Source: Candidatus Aquidulcis sp. (GTDB taxonomy: Bacteria > Chloroflexota > Anaerolineae > Anaerolineales > E44-bin32). Taken from it: a stretch of 8,371 nt of DNA. The DNA is taken from assembly GCA_020723365.1 (NCBI GenBank), contig DYJB01000123.1:1-8371 (forward strand), in the 5' to 3' direction. Positions 1 to 5,913 of the stretch are shown here, piece by piece. The translations under genes were made by a program, and so were the position numbers. The notes under the pieces are model-generated. The model had not been told where the DNA came from. It ran no database searches and was given only the letters and a program-made list of their open reading frames with translations. Each line of letters starts with the position of its first letter. Within the stretch, counting starts at the first letter, position 1.

Positions 1-2
1 CG

Positions 3-230
3 CTGCGCACGGCCGGGCAGGAGTTCGCCGCCAGCCCGACCGGGCAGAGGCTGCGGGAGGATGTGCGCGACCTGCACGAGCGACTGCGCACCAGCGAGGT
101 CGATGCCCGCGTGCGGGAGGAGCTGCTTGCGGCGCTGCGGCGGGTGAACGAAGAACTGGGCAAGGCGGCGGGCGCCCATCCATCCACCCCACCAGCCGAT
201 GGGGCGGGAACGCCGGAGGGGACATCATGA
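3..230 (+). CDS. C-terminal fragment of an unrecognised helical protein upstream of pheT
   Basis: An open frame enters from the left edge and ends at the TGA at 228-230, giving 75 visible residues. It is rich in Arg, Glu, Leu and Ala with a heptad-like pattern (LHERLRTSEV, then REELLAALRRVNEELGKA), which suggests a long amphipathic helix or coiled coil. It ends in a flexible Pro/Gly/Ala/Thr tail. Its TGA overlaps the pheT ATG as ATGA, so the two genes are probably translationally coupled in one operon. I do not recognise the family. It is not the C-terminus of PheS, which would show class II synthetase motif 3, and ZapA is only a remote possibility. The coding call rests on the open frame, codon character and stop-start overlap; the function is unknown. 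Confidence 0.7.
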   Translation: MRTAGQEFAASPTGQRLREDVRDLHERLRTSEVDARVREELLAALRRVNEELGKAAGAHPSTPPADGAGTPEGTS

Positions 231-2773
231 AGGTTCCGCTTTCCTGGTTGAGGGATTTCGTCGACCTGACGCTCGACATCCCTGAGCTGGCCCACCGCCT
301 GACGCTGGCCGGGTTGGAAGTGGAGGAGATCCGCTTTGTCGGGCTGCCCATCCCACCCGGGCGCGGCGCCGGCGGGCTGCACGAGACGAAGGTCACCGGC
401 TTGAGCTGGGATCCGCAGACCATCGTTGTCGGTGAGGTGCTCGAGGTGCTGCCGCACCCGAACGCCGACCGGCTGGTGCTGTGCCGGCTGCTCGACGGCC
501 TGCGCGAGCACACCGTGCTGACCGGGGCGCCCAACCTGTTCCCCTACAAGGGGCAGGGTCCCCTCCCGGTGCCGCTCAAGGTCGCCTACGCGCGCGAGGG
601 CGCCCGGCTGTACGACGGGCACCAGCCCGGCGCCGAACTCATGACGCTCAAGCGCGCCAAGATCCGCGGCGTGGAGTCCTACTCGATGGCCTGTTCCGAG
701 AAGGAACTGGGCATCTCCGACGAGCATGAGGGCATCATTCTCCTGCCGCCCGAGGCGCCGACCGGCCAGCCGTTGTCCGAGTACATGGGCGACGCCGTCT
801 TCGAGATCGCCGTCACGCCCAACATGGCGCGCAATGCCAACATCCTGGGCGTGGCGCGAGAGGTGGCGGCGCTGACCGGTGTGCCGTTGAAGGCCCCGTC
901 CTATGAAGTCGCCTGGGACGGGCCGCCGATCGCCGGCCGGGTGTCGCTCACCATCCGCCAGCCGGACCTCAACCCGCGCTTCGTCCTGGGATTGATCGAG
1001 GGCGTGACGCCCGGGCCAAGCCCGTACGAGATCCAGCGACGCCTGCGCCTGGCCGGCATGCGCCCGATCAACAACGTCGTCGACGCCACCAACTATGCCA
1101 TGCTGGAGATCGGCGAGCCGCTGCACGCCTTCGACTTCGACGTGCTGTGCCGGCGTGCCGGGCCGAGGGCGCCGGAGATCATCACGCGCCTGCCGGCTCC
1201 GGGCGAACGCCTGACGACGTTGGACGGCGTCGAGCGGGCGCTGGACGACTTCACGGTCCTGGTAGCCGACACCGCCGGGGCGCTGTCGATCGCCGGCGTG
1301 ATGGGCGGGGCCGAATCCGAAGTCGGCCCAACGACGCGCAACGTGCTCCTGGAGGGCGCCGCCTGGAACTTCATCAACATCCGGCGCACGCTGGCCTCCC
1401 ACAAGCTCTCGTCGGAGGCGGGCTACCGCTTCTCGCGCGGGGTGCATCCGGCCATGGCGGAGCGAGGCGTGCGCCGCGGGCTGCTGTGGATGCAGCGTCT
1501 GGCGGGGGGCAGGATCGCCCAGGGACTGGTCGACGCCTACCCACTGCCGGCGCAGGACCCGGTCGTCGAGCTGACCCCCGGCGACCTGCAACGCTGGCTG
1601 GGCGTGCGCCTCGAGCCGGCGGCCATCGCCGACCTGCTGCGGCGGCTGGAGTTCCAGGTGACGATCGAGGGCGAGACGGTGCGGGCGCGCGTTCCGGACC
1701 ACCGCCTGGATATCGGGGGCGGCATCGTCGGCAAGGCGGACCTGGTGGAGGAGATCGCCCGGCTGTACGGGTACGACCGCATCCCGGAAACGATGATCAA
1801 CGATCCGCTGCCGGCGCAGCAGGGCAACCCGGCCATGGAGCACGAGGAGCTCGTGCGCGACGCGCTCGTCCGGCTCGGGCTGCAGGAAGTGATCACCTAC
1901 CGGCTGACCTCGCCCGAGCGTGAAGCGCGGCGTCTGGCGGCGGAAGGTACGCCGCCCGATCCGATGCCCTACACGCAGCTGGCCAACCCGATGGTCGCCG
2001 ACCGGGTGGTCATGCGCCACAGCCTGCTGGCCAGCGTCCTGGAGGTCGTCGAGCGCAATGCCCGCGGGCGCGAGCGGCTGGCGCTGTTCGAGATCGGCCC
2101 GGTGTTCCTGGCGCAGGAGGACGAACCGCTGCCGCAGGAGAGCACGCGCCTGGTGGTCGTTCTGTCGGGCCGGCGCGAGGCCGCCTGGTGGCAGGCGAGT
2201 CCCGCGGGGGAGATGGACTTCTACGACCTCAAGGGCGTGCTCGAGTCGCTGCTCCAGGCGCTGCACGTCAACGGGACTCGCTTCGAGCCGGGGACGCACC
2301 CCAGCTTCCATCCGGGGAAATGCGCCGCCCTCACCGTCGCCGGTCGCGTGCTGGGCGTGCTGGGTGAACTCCATCCGAACCTGCGGCCGCGTTATGAACT
2401 CCCCGCCGCGCCGGTCCTGGCGGCGGATCTGGATCTGGCGACGCTGCTGACGCTGATCCCGCCCCGCCACGAGGTCTCCTCTGCCCCGGCCTTTCCGCCG
2501 GTGCTGGAGGACCTGGCGATCATCGTCGACGAGGCGGTGCCGGCGGAAGCGGTGGAGGGCGTGCTGCACCAGGCCGGCGGGACGTTGCTGGCCGGGCTGC
2601 GTCTGTTCGATGTCTATCGCGGCGAGGCCATCGGCGCCGGCAAGAAGAGCCTGGCCTACGCGCTGACGTACCAGGCGCCCGATCGCACCCTGACCGACAC
2701 TGAGGTCGCCGCGCTGCGGGCCGGCATCGTGCGCACCCTGGCTGAGCAGCTGGGAGCGCAGCTGCGCACCTAG
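227..2773 (+). CDS. pheT: Phenylalanine--tRNA ligase beta subunit
   Basis: This is the beta chain of the cytoplasmic (alpha-beta)2 phenylalanyl-tRNA synthetase, which charges tRNA-Phe together with PheS. The 848 residues show the full bacterial domain order. They begin with an N-terminal segment and an EMAP-II-like tRNA-binding domain (about 40-170, with HPNADRL at 77-83 and a KRAKIRGVES stretch). The B3/B4 editing region starts near N249 and includes NNVVDATNY at 282-290 and the EPLHAFDFD motif. A B5 domain runs from about 446 to 520, ending in DLVEEIARLYGYD at 505-517. A catalytic-core-like region follows, and a ferredoxin-fold anticodon-binding domain covers about 756-848. It is longer than the roughly 800 residues of E. 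coli PheT because of extra sequence around 40-65 and near 100-125. The start has a strong Shine-Dalgarno GGAGGGG at 215-221, five bases before the ATG. Its pheS partner is not in the window and is presumably upstream. Confidence 0.98.
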   Translation: MKVPLSWLRDFVDLTLDIPELAHRLTLAGLEVEEIRFVGLPIPPGRGAGGLHETKVTGLSWDPQTIVVGEVLEVLPHPNADRLVLCRLLDGLREHTVLTGAPNLFPYKGQGPLPVPLKVAYAREGARLYDGHQPGAELMTLKRAKIRGVESYSMACSEKELGISDEHEGIILLPPEAPTGQPLSEYMGDAVFEIAVTPNMARNANILGVAREVAALTGVPLKAPSYEVAWDGPPIAGRVSLTIRQPDLNPRFVLGLIEGVTPGPSPYEIQRRLRLAGMRPINNVVDATNYAMLEIGEPLHAFDFDVLCRRAGPRAPEIITRLPAPGERLTTLDGVERALDDFTVLVADTAGALSIAGVMGGAESEVGPTTRNVLLEGAAWNFINIRRTLASHKLSSEAGYRFSRGVHPAMAERGVRRGLLWMQRLAGGRIAQGLVDAYPLPAQDPVVELTPGDLQRWLGVRLEPAAIADLLRRLEFQVTIEGETVRARVPDHRLDIGGGIVGKADLVEEIARLYGYDRIPETMINDPLPAQQGNPAMEHEELVRDALVRLGLQEVITYRLTSPEREARRLAAEGTPPDPMPYTQLANPMVADRVVMRHSLLASVLEVVERNARGRERLALFEIGPVFLAQEDEPLPQESTRLVVVLSGRREAAWWQASPAGEMDFYDLKGVLESLLQALHVNGTRFEPGTHPSFHPGKCAALTVAGRVLGVLGELHPNLRPRYELPAAPVLAADLDLATLLTLIPPRHEVSSAPAFPPVLEDLAIIVDEAVPAEAVEGVLHQAGGTLLAGLRLFDVYRGEAIGAGKKSLAYALTYQAPDRTLTDTEVAALRAGIVRTLAEQLGAQLRT

Positions 2774-2794
2774 CTTGACCGCCGCCGAATCGGG

Positions 2795-2819
2795 ACGGGG
2801 CGCACACGGTGCGCCCCGT
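2795..2819. terminator. Hairpin between convergent pheT and GAF genes
   Basis: A perfect 11-bp inverted repeat, ACGGGGCGCAC and GTGCGCCCCGT, with a 3-nt loop. It starts 21 bases after the pheT stop and ends 23 bases before the stop of the converging GAF gene. Neither side has a real T run (TTCGTCC on the plus side), so it is not a textbook intrinsic terminator, but position and stem strength fit a bidirectional 3'-end hairpin. A second short palindrome, CCTCCCGGGAGG, follows at 2824-2835. Confidence 0.65.
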
Positions 2820-2842
2820 TCGTCCTCCCGGGAGGGGCCGCG

Positions 2843-3460
2843 CTAGGCCGGCGTGGCCTCGTCGGCCGTGGCCTCGGCGCGGCGCAGCGCCACGGAAGCC
2901 AGCATGGCGACCAGCAGCAGCAGGTCGTGGTCCTGCGGCGAGAAGTCGCGGGCCGTCGACTTGTTGATGGCCTCGATGACCCCCAGCACGCGGTGGCCGT
3001 CGAGCAGGGGAACGCAGGCCAGCGTGTGCGTATGGAAGCCGAAGGTCTCATCGATACCGGGGTAGAAGCGCGGATCCGAGGGGGCGTCGTGGACGACCAG
3101 CGGCTCGCGGTGTGACGCAACCCAGCCGGCGATGCCGGCGCCGGGCGGCAGGCGGAAGTTGCGCAGCCTCTCGCGCGCCTGGCCGTGCACGACGGCGAAG
3201 ACCAGTTCGCCGCTCTCTTCGTCCAGCAGCAGCAGCGAGCCGTCGGTGGCCGAGACGACTGCCAGGGCGGAGGCCAGCAGGTCGTCCAGGAGCTGGAGGA
3301 TGTCGACGCCGGGGCGGATGCGCTGAATGACGGCGTTCAGGGAATCCAGCCCGCTGACGGCGCCGCGCAGAATGGTGAGCTCGTCCTTGAGGGCACGATT
3401 CTCCTCGCGCAGGCGGGAGACTTCAAGCTGCAGACCGCGCACCACGGGCTGTGTATCCAT
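2843..3460 (-). CDS. Coiled-coil plus GAF domain protein
   Basis: A soluble 205-aa protein with an N-terminal coiled coil (about 9-34, heptads such as LQLEVSRLREENRALKDEL), a short linker, and one GAF domain (about 50-193). GAF hallmarks visible are GSLLLLDEESGEL at 74-86, LPPGAGIAGWV at 104-114, the LACVPLL strand at 147-153, GVIEAINK at 160-167 and the final helix FSPQDHDLLLLVAMLASVAL. No kinase, cyclase, HTH or output domain follows, so it may act by dimerising through the coiled coil or by pairing with another protein. GAF domains bind small molecules, cyclic nucleotides or redox groups, and the ligand here cannot be read from sequence. C149 is the only cysteine. A good GGGAGG (3466-3471 on the plus strand) lies five bases before the ATG. 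It reads in the same direction as the cold-shock gene but is separated from it by a terminator. Confidence 0.9.
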   Translation of the reverse strand: MDTQPVVRGLQLEVSRLREENRALKDELTILRGAVSGLDSLNAVIQRIRPGVDILQLLDDLLASALAVVSATDGSLLLLDEESGELVFAVVHGQARERLRNFRLPPGAGIAGWVASHREPLVVHDAPSDPRFYPGIDETFGFHTHTLACVPLLDGHRVLGVIEAINKSTARDFSPQDHDLLLLVAMLASVALRRAEATADEATPA

Positions 3461-3497
3461 ACGATCCTCCCGCCGCTGATGCTAGCATGACTCCTTT

Positions 3498-3523
3498 CGG
3501 CGGGCTACTGTTCCCGCCCGCCG
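3498..3523. repeat. Inverted repeat upstream of the GAF gene
   Basis: An 8-bp perfect inverted repeat (CGGCGGGC and GCCCGCCG) with a 10-nt spacer, lying 38-63 bases upstream of the GAF start and downstream of the cold-shock terminator. It could be a hairpin in the GAF leader or an operator. No clear sigma-70 promoter for the GAF gene was recognised in 3461-3545. Confidence 0.4.
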
Positions 3524-3540
3524 ACCTGCGCCCGGGGCGG

Positions 3541-3571
3541 AAAAGCGAGCGCCCCGCGGGATGCGGGGCGC
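3541..3571 (-). terminator. Intrinsic terminator of the cold-shock gene
   Basis: On the minus strand, 25 bases after the cold-shock stop codon, a perfect 9-bp GC stem (GCGCCCCGC and GCGGGGCGC, 5-nt loop, 3549-3571) is followed by TCGCTTTT. The GC-rich stem with a nearby T run, placed just behind the gene, fits a Rho-independent terminator. The T run is short and offset by four bases. Confidence 0.7.
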
Positions 3572-3596
3572 CGTTGACTGTCGAGGGTCGTTGGGT

Positions 3597-3806
3597 CTAG
3601 ACGGGTACGACGTTCGACGCCTGCAGGCCCTTGGGGCCGGACTCGACGCTGAACTCGACGACCTGCCCCTCCTCGAGCTTGCGGTAGCCCTCGGCCTGGA
3701 TGGCGGAGAAGTGCACAAACACATCCTCGCCATCGTCGCGGCCAATGAAGCCGTAGCCCTTGGTCGCATTGAACCACTTCACCGTGCCCTTGAACCGTTC
3801 GGTCAT
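3597..3806 (-). CDS. Cold-shock domain protein (CspA family)
   Basis: A 69-aa single cold-shock domain protein, the normal length for CspA/CspB. It is a five-stranded OB fold that binds single-stranded RNA or DNA and acts as an RNA chaperone in the cytoplasm. Visible motifs are the opening GTVKWFNATKGYGFIG with RNP1 (KGYGFIG, residues 16-22), RNP2 (VFVHFS, 29-34) and the closing GPKGLQASNVVPV. The frame stays open far upstream, but family length and the AGGAGG at 3816-3821 (nine bases before the ATG) fix the start at 3806. The gene is divergent from the DNPH1-like gene, has its own promoter (3938-3966), a long leader and its own terminator, so it is probably monocistronic. A leader of this length is typical of temperature-regulated csp genes. 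Confidence 0.97.
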   Translation of the reverse strand: MTERFKGTVKWFNATKGYGFIGRDDGEDVFVHFSAIQAEGYRKLEEGQVVEFSVESGPKGLQASNVVPV

Positions 3807-3931
3807 GCGTGCGTGCCTCCTGCGGATGTCTTCGTCAGGCCGCGAACTCGCCCGTGGGACGCAAAGGCCGCCAGGGGTGCTGCTCCCGGCGGCATCGGCC
3901 GTCCTAGCGAGCTGGTCCAGCGTCCTGCACG
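3807..3931 (-). promoter_or_regulatory. Long structured 5' leader of the cold-shock mRNA
   Basis: If transcription starts about seven bases after the -10 box at 3938-3943, the mRNA has a leader of about 125 nt. On the minus-strand RNA a 9-bp stem forms between GCCGCCGGG (3893 to 3885) and CCTGGCGGC (3875 to 3867), with one G-U pair and a 9-nt loop. The Shine-Dalgarno AGGAGG lies at the end of the leader (3816-3821) and is not obviously paired. E. coli cspA has a leader of similar size that acts as a thermosensor; such a role here is inference. Confidence 0.5.
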
Positions 3932-3937
3932 CCGCGC

Positions 3938-3966
3938 ATGGTATCATGCCGCGCAAGGCATGTCAA
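3938..3966 (-). promoter_or_regulatory. Sigma-70 promoter of the cold-shock gene
   Basis: On the minus strand, a perfect -35 TTGACA (plus-strand 3961-3966), a 17-nt spacer and the -10 TACCAT (3938-3943), preceded by the TGn of an extended -10. Within the spacer lies the inverted repeat CATGCC-N6-GGCATG (3945-3962), a possible operator. Predicted start is near 3931. Confidence 0.7.
3939..3947 (+). promoter_or_regulatory. Extended -10 promoter for the DNPH1-like/GNAT operon
   Basis: TGGTATCAT is an extended -10 (TGn plus TATCAT, five of six consensus bases) on the plus strand. No good -35 is seen at 3919-3924. The predicted start near 3954 gives a leader of about 32 nt to the ATG at 3986. It overlaps the minus-strand -10 of the cold-shock promoter. 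Confidence 0.45.
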
Positions 3967-3985
3967 GCACGGGCGAGGGACGTCG

Positions 3986-4411
3986 ATGAAGATCTACTTT
4001 TCCTGTTCGCTCACCGGCGGCCGCCGCGACGAGGCCGTGTATGGCGCCATCGTCGATCACCTGCTGGAGGCCGGACATGCCGTGCTGACGGCGCACCTGG
4101 CACGTCCGGAGGTGATGGCGCTCGAGCAGGTCGTCGATCCGGCGGAGGTCTACCGGCGCGATATTGACTGGATCGAGGAGTGCGACGTCCTGGTGGCGGA
4201 GGTCAGCACGCCGTCGCACGGCGTCGGCTACGAGATCGCCTACGCGCTGGGGCGCGGCAAGCCGGTGCTGTGCTGTGCCCGCCAGGAGGCGCGCGTCTCG
4301 AAGATGATCCTGGGCAACGACAGCCCCGGCCTGATCGTGTCCCGCTACGATGGCCGGGTGCAGGCGCTGCAGCTGGTCGACTCGTTCCTCGGCCGGTCGG
4401 GGTCCGTCTAG
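3986..4411 (+). CDS. DNPH1/Rcl-type 2'-deoxynucleoside 5'-phosphate N-hydrolase
   Basis: A 141-aa protein of the nucleoside 2-deoxyribosyltransferase superfamily. It most resembles DNPH1 (Rcl), which splits the N-glycosidic bond of 2'-deoxynucleoside 5'-monophosphates into free base and deoxyribose 5-phosphate. Matching features are the N-terminal phosphate loop YFSCSLTGGRRD (4-15), AVLTAHLARPEV (32-43), the RRDIDWIEECDVLVAEVSTPS block (57-77, with D59 at the conserved acidic position), and GVGYEIAYAL (79-88), where E83 is the expected catalytic glutamate. Length is close to the compact core of the family. An ATG at 3938 in the same frame is rejected: it sits in the promoter, while the ATG at 3986 has GAGGGA (3975-3980) five bases before it and begins with the conserved strand MKIYFSCS. 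The GNAT gene follows after 11 bases. A plain deoxyribosyltransferase is possible but less likely. Confidence 0.87.
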   Translation: MKIYFSCSLTGGRRDEAVYGAIVDHLLEAGHAVLTAHLARPEVMALEQVVDPAEVYRRDIDWIEECDVLVAEVSTPSHGVGYEIAYALGRGKPVLCCARQEARVSKMILGNDSPGLIVSRYDGRVQALQLVDSFLGRSGSV

Positions 4412-4417
4412 GGGAGG
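4411..4417 (+). promoter_or_regulatory. Shine-Dalgarno that sets the GTG start of the GNAT gene
   Basis: GGGGAGG begins on the last base of the preceding TAG and lies five bases before the GTG at 4423. This supports a GTG start rather than an upstream start inside the preceding gene. Confidence 0.75.
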
Positions 4418-4422
4418 CGATC

Positions 4423-4998
4423 GTGTCCGATTCGAAGATCACCATCGTGCCCGTGACGCCCGGGCGCTGGAAGGACCTGGTGCGGCTGTTCGGTCCGCGC
4501 GGGGCCTGCGCCGGCTGCTGGTGCATGTACTTTCGTCTGCCCCGTTCGGAGTTCGACCGGCGTGTGGGCGCCTCGAACCGCCGGGCGCTGCAGCGCCTGG
4601 TGGCCGGGGGGCGCAAGCCTGGACTGCTCGCCTACCTGGACGGCGAACCGGCGGGCTGGGTAGCCCTGGCGCCGCGCACCGACTACCCGCTGCTGGCTCG
4701 CTCCCGCATCCTGGCGCCGGTGGACGCGCGGCCGGTGTGGTCGGTGGTGTGCTTCTTTGTGGCGCGGGCCGCGCGCGGCCACGACGTGACGGTGGCGCTG
4801 CTGCGCCAGGCGGCCGTGTTCGCCCGAAAGCAGGGCGCCCCGTGTCTGGAGGGCTACCCGATCGACACGTCACGCGGGAGGATCCCAGACACCTTCGCCT
4901 ACCACGGCGTGGCGAGCGCCTTCGAGCGTGCCGGCTTCCGCGAGGTGATGCGCCGCTCGCCGACGCGGCCCATCATGAGGCTGGAACTCGAGGGGTGA
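4423..4998 (+). CDS. GNAT family N-acetyltransferase with CAGCWC motif
   Basis: A 191-aa protein of the GNAT fold, expected to move an acetyl group from acetyl-CoA to an amine; the substrate is unknown. The N-terminal part has a conserved Cys-rich segment, GACAGCWCMYFRLP (27-40, C29, C32 and C34). This is followed by the GNAT core: LLAYLDGEPAGWVALAPR (68-85), the SVVCFFVARAARGHDVTVALL strand and acetyl-CoA loop (107-127), and a GAPCLEGYP strand (138-146) with a C-terminal half ending in FERAGFREVMRRS. The acetyl-CoA loop reads RGHDV rather than the more common RGxG. It starts with GTG, supported by the Shine-Dalgarno at 4411-4417. It lies 11 bases behind the DNPH1-like gene and ends just before a strong hairpin, so both genes form a short operon. 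The three closely spaced cysteines could bind metal or be redox active, which is inference. Confidence 0.88.
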   Translation: MSDSKITIVPVTPGRWKDLVRLFGPRGACAGCWCMYFRLPRSEFDRRVGASNRRALQRLVAGGRKPGLLAYLDGEPAGWVALAPRTDYPLLARSRILAPVDARPVWSVVCFFVARAARGHDVTVALLRQAAVFARKQGAPCLEGYPIDTSRGRIPDTFAYHGVASAFERAGFREVMRRSPTRPIMRLELEG

Positions 4999-5008
4999 TG
5001 ACCAAAGC

Positions 5009-5043
5009 CGACTTCGGAAGTCCCGTAGCGACTTCCGAAGTCG
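5009..5043. terminator. 14-bp hairpin between convergent GNAT and NifU-like genes
   Basis: CGACTTCGGAAGTC and GACTTCCGAAGTCG form a perfect 14-bp stem with a 7-nt loop (CCGTAGC). It lies 10 bases after the GNAT stop and 8 bases before the stop of the converging NifU-like gene. There is no T tract on either side. Each arm is itself nearly self-complementary (GACTT-3 nt-AAGTC), which is unusual for a terminator and leaves open a protein-binding site. A role as bidirectional terminator is the simplest reading. Confidence 0.7.
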
Positions 5044-5051
5044 CGGCGTCG

Positions 5052-5315
5052 TCAGACCGCTTCGACGCGCTCGATCTCGGGGAAGAACTGGCGGACGGTG
5101 CCCTCCACCCAGCCGTGCAGGGTTGTCTCGGTCAGCGGGCAGCTGCTGCAGGCACCCCCCAGCTCCACTTTCAGCACCTTGCCGTCGAACGAGACCAGGC
5201 GCACCCAGCCCCCGTGGTAGTGCTCGATATAGGAACTGACAACCTCCAGCAGGGCCTGCAGGCGCTCCGAGGGCGCAATATCCGTGGCGTGATTGTGGTT
5301 CTGCGTCTTGGCCAT
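5052..5315 (-). CDS. Small stand-alone NifU C-terminal domain (Nfu-type Fe-S) protein
   Basis: An 87-aa protein made almost only of the NifU C-terminal (Nfu) domain, which holds a labile Fe-S cluster through a CxxC pair, usually at a dimer interface, and passes it to target proteins. The motif is GGACSSCPLTETTLHGWVEG (53-72; C56 and C59), followed by the typical FFPEIERVEAV ending. A short His-rich N-terminal tail (QNHNHA) precedes the domain. The open frame extends upstream over the neighbouring gene, but the ATG at 5315 has GGGAGG (plus-strand 5322-5327) six bases before it and gives the normal domain length. It follows the cNMP-type sensor gene after 31 bases on the same strand, so both are likely one operon. 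No NifS, IscU or SufB gene is adjacent. Confidence 0.93.
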   Translation of the reverse strand: MAKTQNHNHATDIAPSERLQALLEVVSSYIEHYHGGWVRLVSFDGKVLKVELGGACSSCPLTETTLHGWVEGTVRQFFPEIERVEAV

Positions 5316-5346
5316 CCCTATCCTCCCAGGCGGCGGATTGGGCGGG

Positions 5347-5820
5347 TCAGCTCGCATCCTGCGAGCGGATGCCCAGCCGCAGCAGCTCGACCACCTGCTC
5401 GTGCGTGCTGCGCAGCCGCTCGGCGATGACTTCCGCCAGACGCTCCAGTATAACCACACCCGTCTCCGGCTGGGTCTCACACAGCCGCCGCAGATCGGCG
5501 CCGCGCAGGCTGAGCGCCTGCCCGCTCTCGATGCACTGCGCGCTGGAGGTGTAGCTGCGCCGGCCAAGCGCCGCTGACCATCCGAACACGCCGCCCGGAG
5601 AGATCTCGGTCACGGTCAGCCAGTCGCCATCGTGCGGCTTGAAACGAATAGCCACCCGGCCGCTGAGCAGGACGTAGAGCCGATCGGCAGGATCGTCCTG
5701 AGCGAAGACCATGTCGTCGGCGGCCAGCGACTCGCCCTCGAACAATCCGGCCAGGGTGTTCAGCTGGGAGTCGCTGAAGCCGTCGAAGAGAGAACAGCTC
5801 TTCAGCGCATCAATAGACAT
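5347..5820 (-). CDS. Single-domain cyclic-nucleotide-binding-like sensor protein without HTH
   Basis: A 157-aa protein with a CRP/FNR-type beta-roll (about 8-115) followed by a long helix (about 118-148, ETGVVILERLAEVIAERLRSTHEQVVELL) like the dimerisation helix of CRP. It ends there; the C-terminal winged HTH of CRP/FNR regulators (about 70 more residues) is missing, and the TGA is followed directly by the NifU gene. Roll markers are LFDGFSDSQL (11-20), DRLYVLLSGRVAIRF (46-60) and the cassette GGVFGWSAALGRRSYTSSAQ (76-95). In CRP the cassette has GELAL with a ribose-binding Glu; here W81 stands in that place, so cAMP binding as in CRP is doubtful. Cysteines at 9, 96 and 114 do not form an FNR-like cluster motif. 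The start has only a weak AGG, with no better in-frame start upstream. Probable role: ligand-sensing partner of the NifU-like protein or another protein. Confidence 0.85.
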   Translation of the reverse strand: MSIDALKSCSLFDGFSDSQLNTLAGLFEGESLAADDMVFAQDDPADRLYVLLSGRVAIRFKPHDGDWLTVTEISPGGVFGWSAALGRRSYTSSAQCIESGQALSLRGADLRRLCETQPETGVVILERLAEVIAERLRSTHEQVVELLRLGIRSQDAS

Positions 5821-5901
5821 GGCGGGCCTGAATCGGGCGGAATACTTCGTAGTGTAGGCGTCGCCCCTTGCCGGGCTCAGTGATTTCCTTCCCGTTCCAC
5901 A

Positions 5902-5913
5902 TGATTTCCATCA
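5902..5913. promoter_or_regulatory. Possible CRP/FNR-like operator upstream of the sensor gene
   Basis: TGAT-TTCC-ATCA is a symmetric box that matches the core of the FNR-type site (TTGAT-N4-ATCAA) without the outer bases. It lies 82-93 bases upstream of the sensor start. The sequence TGATTTCC also occurs at 5881-5888, exactly 21 bases (two helical turns) away. A chance match is possible. Confidence 0.35.

Noticed and set aside
3421..3488. Small upstream frame of 21 codons (ATG at 3488 on the minus strand) overlapping the GAF start out of frame, with AGGAG in front
   Set aside because: AGGAG is only two bases from the ATG, too close for normal initiation, and the peptide has no recognised feature.
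3807..3956. N-terminally extended cold-shock protein (119 aa)
   Set aside because: The extension has no similarity to the domain and covers the predicted leader and promoter; 69 aa is the family length and the AGGAGG fits the start at 3806.
3938..3985. Earlier in-frame ATG for the DNPH1-like gene
   Set aside because: The extra 16 residues do not match the family, the ATG lies inside the -10 boxes, and the ATG at 3986 has a good Shine-Dalgarno.
4998..5429. Plus-strand frame whose ATG overlaps the GNAT stop (TGATG)
   Set aside because: The overlap looks like a coupled start, but the frame runs through the terminator hairpin and antisense to the NifU-like and sensor genes, and its translation shows no family.
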